Assembly: GCA_031262165.1 (NCBI GenBank)
Contig: JAISIF010000113.1
Location: 1 to 32,329 of the forward strand
Origin: Myxococcales bacterium
GTDB lineage: Bacteria > Myxococcota > Myxococcia > Myxococcales > UBA5297
Direction of reading: 5' to 3'
DNA length: 32,329 nucleotides
This document shows positions 32,098 to 32,329 of the stretch, in pieces. The translations under genes and the position numbers were made by a program. The notes beneath the pieces were generated by a model, which worked only from the letters and a program-made list of their open reading frames with translations, was not told the origin of the DNA and ran no database searches. The stretch's first letter is position 1; each line of letters begins with the position of its first letter.

Positions 32098-32329
32098 ACC
32101 CCTCCTGCCTTCAGATACCGCGAACATCGATGATGACGACCCGACGCGGCCAACCTCTAGGGTCTGTCCTCAAACTGTTCGCGAGGGCGGCGCGTTGAAG
32201 CAGGCAGGTCCTTGGCGTCCAGCGTCGTTGGTCCGGCGTATTGGGGCATCGGCATGGCAGCGCGTGGCCGCCCGTCGCCAGGGAGAGGGAACGCCTTGGG
32301 CGCGGACCGAGGTCAGCTCTCGTCGGTCG
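32098..32329. other. Window end: no gene seen; possible IS terminus at 32158
   Basis: No credible ORF. tagggtctgtcctcaaactg (32158-32177) shares its first ten bases (nine of ten) with the reverse of the IS5-like end at 81-100, so another IS may begin here, running out of the window. Confidence 0.25.

Overview
The window is a GC-rich chromosomal segment from a Gram-negative, probably Myxococcota/Bradymonadia-like (deltaproteobacterial) bacterium. That placement is an inference from gene style: several lipoproteins with Asp/Pro/Ser-rich linkers, a surface lipoprotein with tandem 'DETDIDCGG' Cys-rich repeats, an OmpA protein with a PEGA-like domain, and high G/C at third codon positions. No rRNA, tRNA or CRISPR array was seen.

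Layout. 1-83: tail of an IS5-type transposase. 276-1410: endonuclease IV (nfo), convergent with a small lipoprotein. 2162-4717: an SPFH protein with three zinc ribbons, a terminator, then the tRNA thiolase mnmA. 5242-8507: a four-gene 2-oxoacid:ferredoxin oxidoreductase operon in the order D-A-B-C, as in oorDABC of Helicobacter and Campylobacter. A 119-bp inverted-repeat element lies between subunits B and C. 8990-12868: an RND/MMPL exporter overlapping a PhnD-like periplasmic binding protein, then a short, probably truncated ORF. 13077-16417 (minus): a Cys-rich repeat lipoprotein, a hypothetical protein, and a MerR/excisionase-type HTH protein with a receiver-like domain. The HTH gene is divergent from an OmpA/PEGA outer-membrane protein (16594-18522). 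19397-20842: a TrkH/KtrB potassium transporter. 21379-23652 (minus): fmt and rsmB, abutting stop to start. 24127-26603: a CDF cation transporter and a lipoprotein, tail-to-tail with queF (minus). 27341-29095 (minus): a GT39-type membrane glycosyltransferase. 29198-29323: a probable transposase remnant. 29451-31379 (minus): a NuoE-NuoF-like fusion that keeps its Fe-S cysteines but has lost the FMN/NADH motifs. It is head-to-head, with overlapping start codons, with a degenerate histidine-kinase-like protein.

The most unusual signal is between the genes. Six near-complete and three partial copies of one ~145-160 bp repeat occur in 32 kb. Each full copy can fold into a long hairpin: terminal inverted repeats, an inner stem and an apical stem-loop. 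Stem positions change in a paired way between copies (CTTCC/GGAAG against CTTGC/GCAAG, and others), so the fold seems to be maintained, not just inherited. A second family has self-palindromic arms around a short core (7792-7910, 27095-27164, degenerate copies at 4765-4852 and 18940-19007), and single arms appear elsewhere, one inside the RND transporter gene. A third, CGTCATTGCGAG-type hairpin repeat lies at 3416-3512. None of these copies encodes a transposase in this window.

How the genes connect: most are housekeeping (DNA repair, tRNA modification and initiation, ion transport, central carbon metabolism). The ferredoxin-linked oxidoreductase implies low-potential electron carriers, and the NuoEF-like pseudo-dehydrogenase could in principle be a redox adaptor in such a system. 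That link is speculative.
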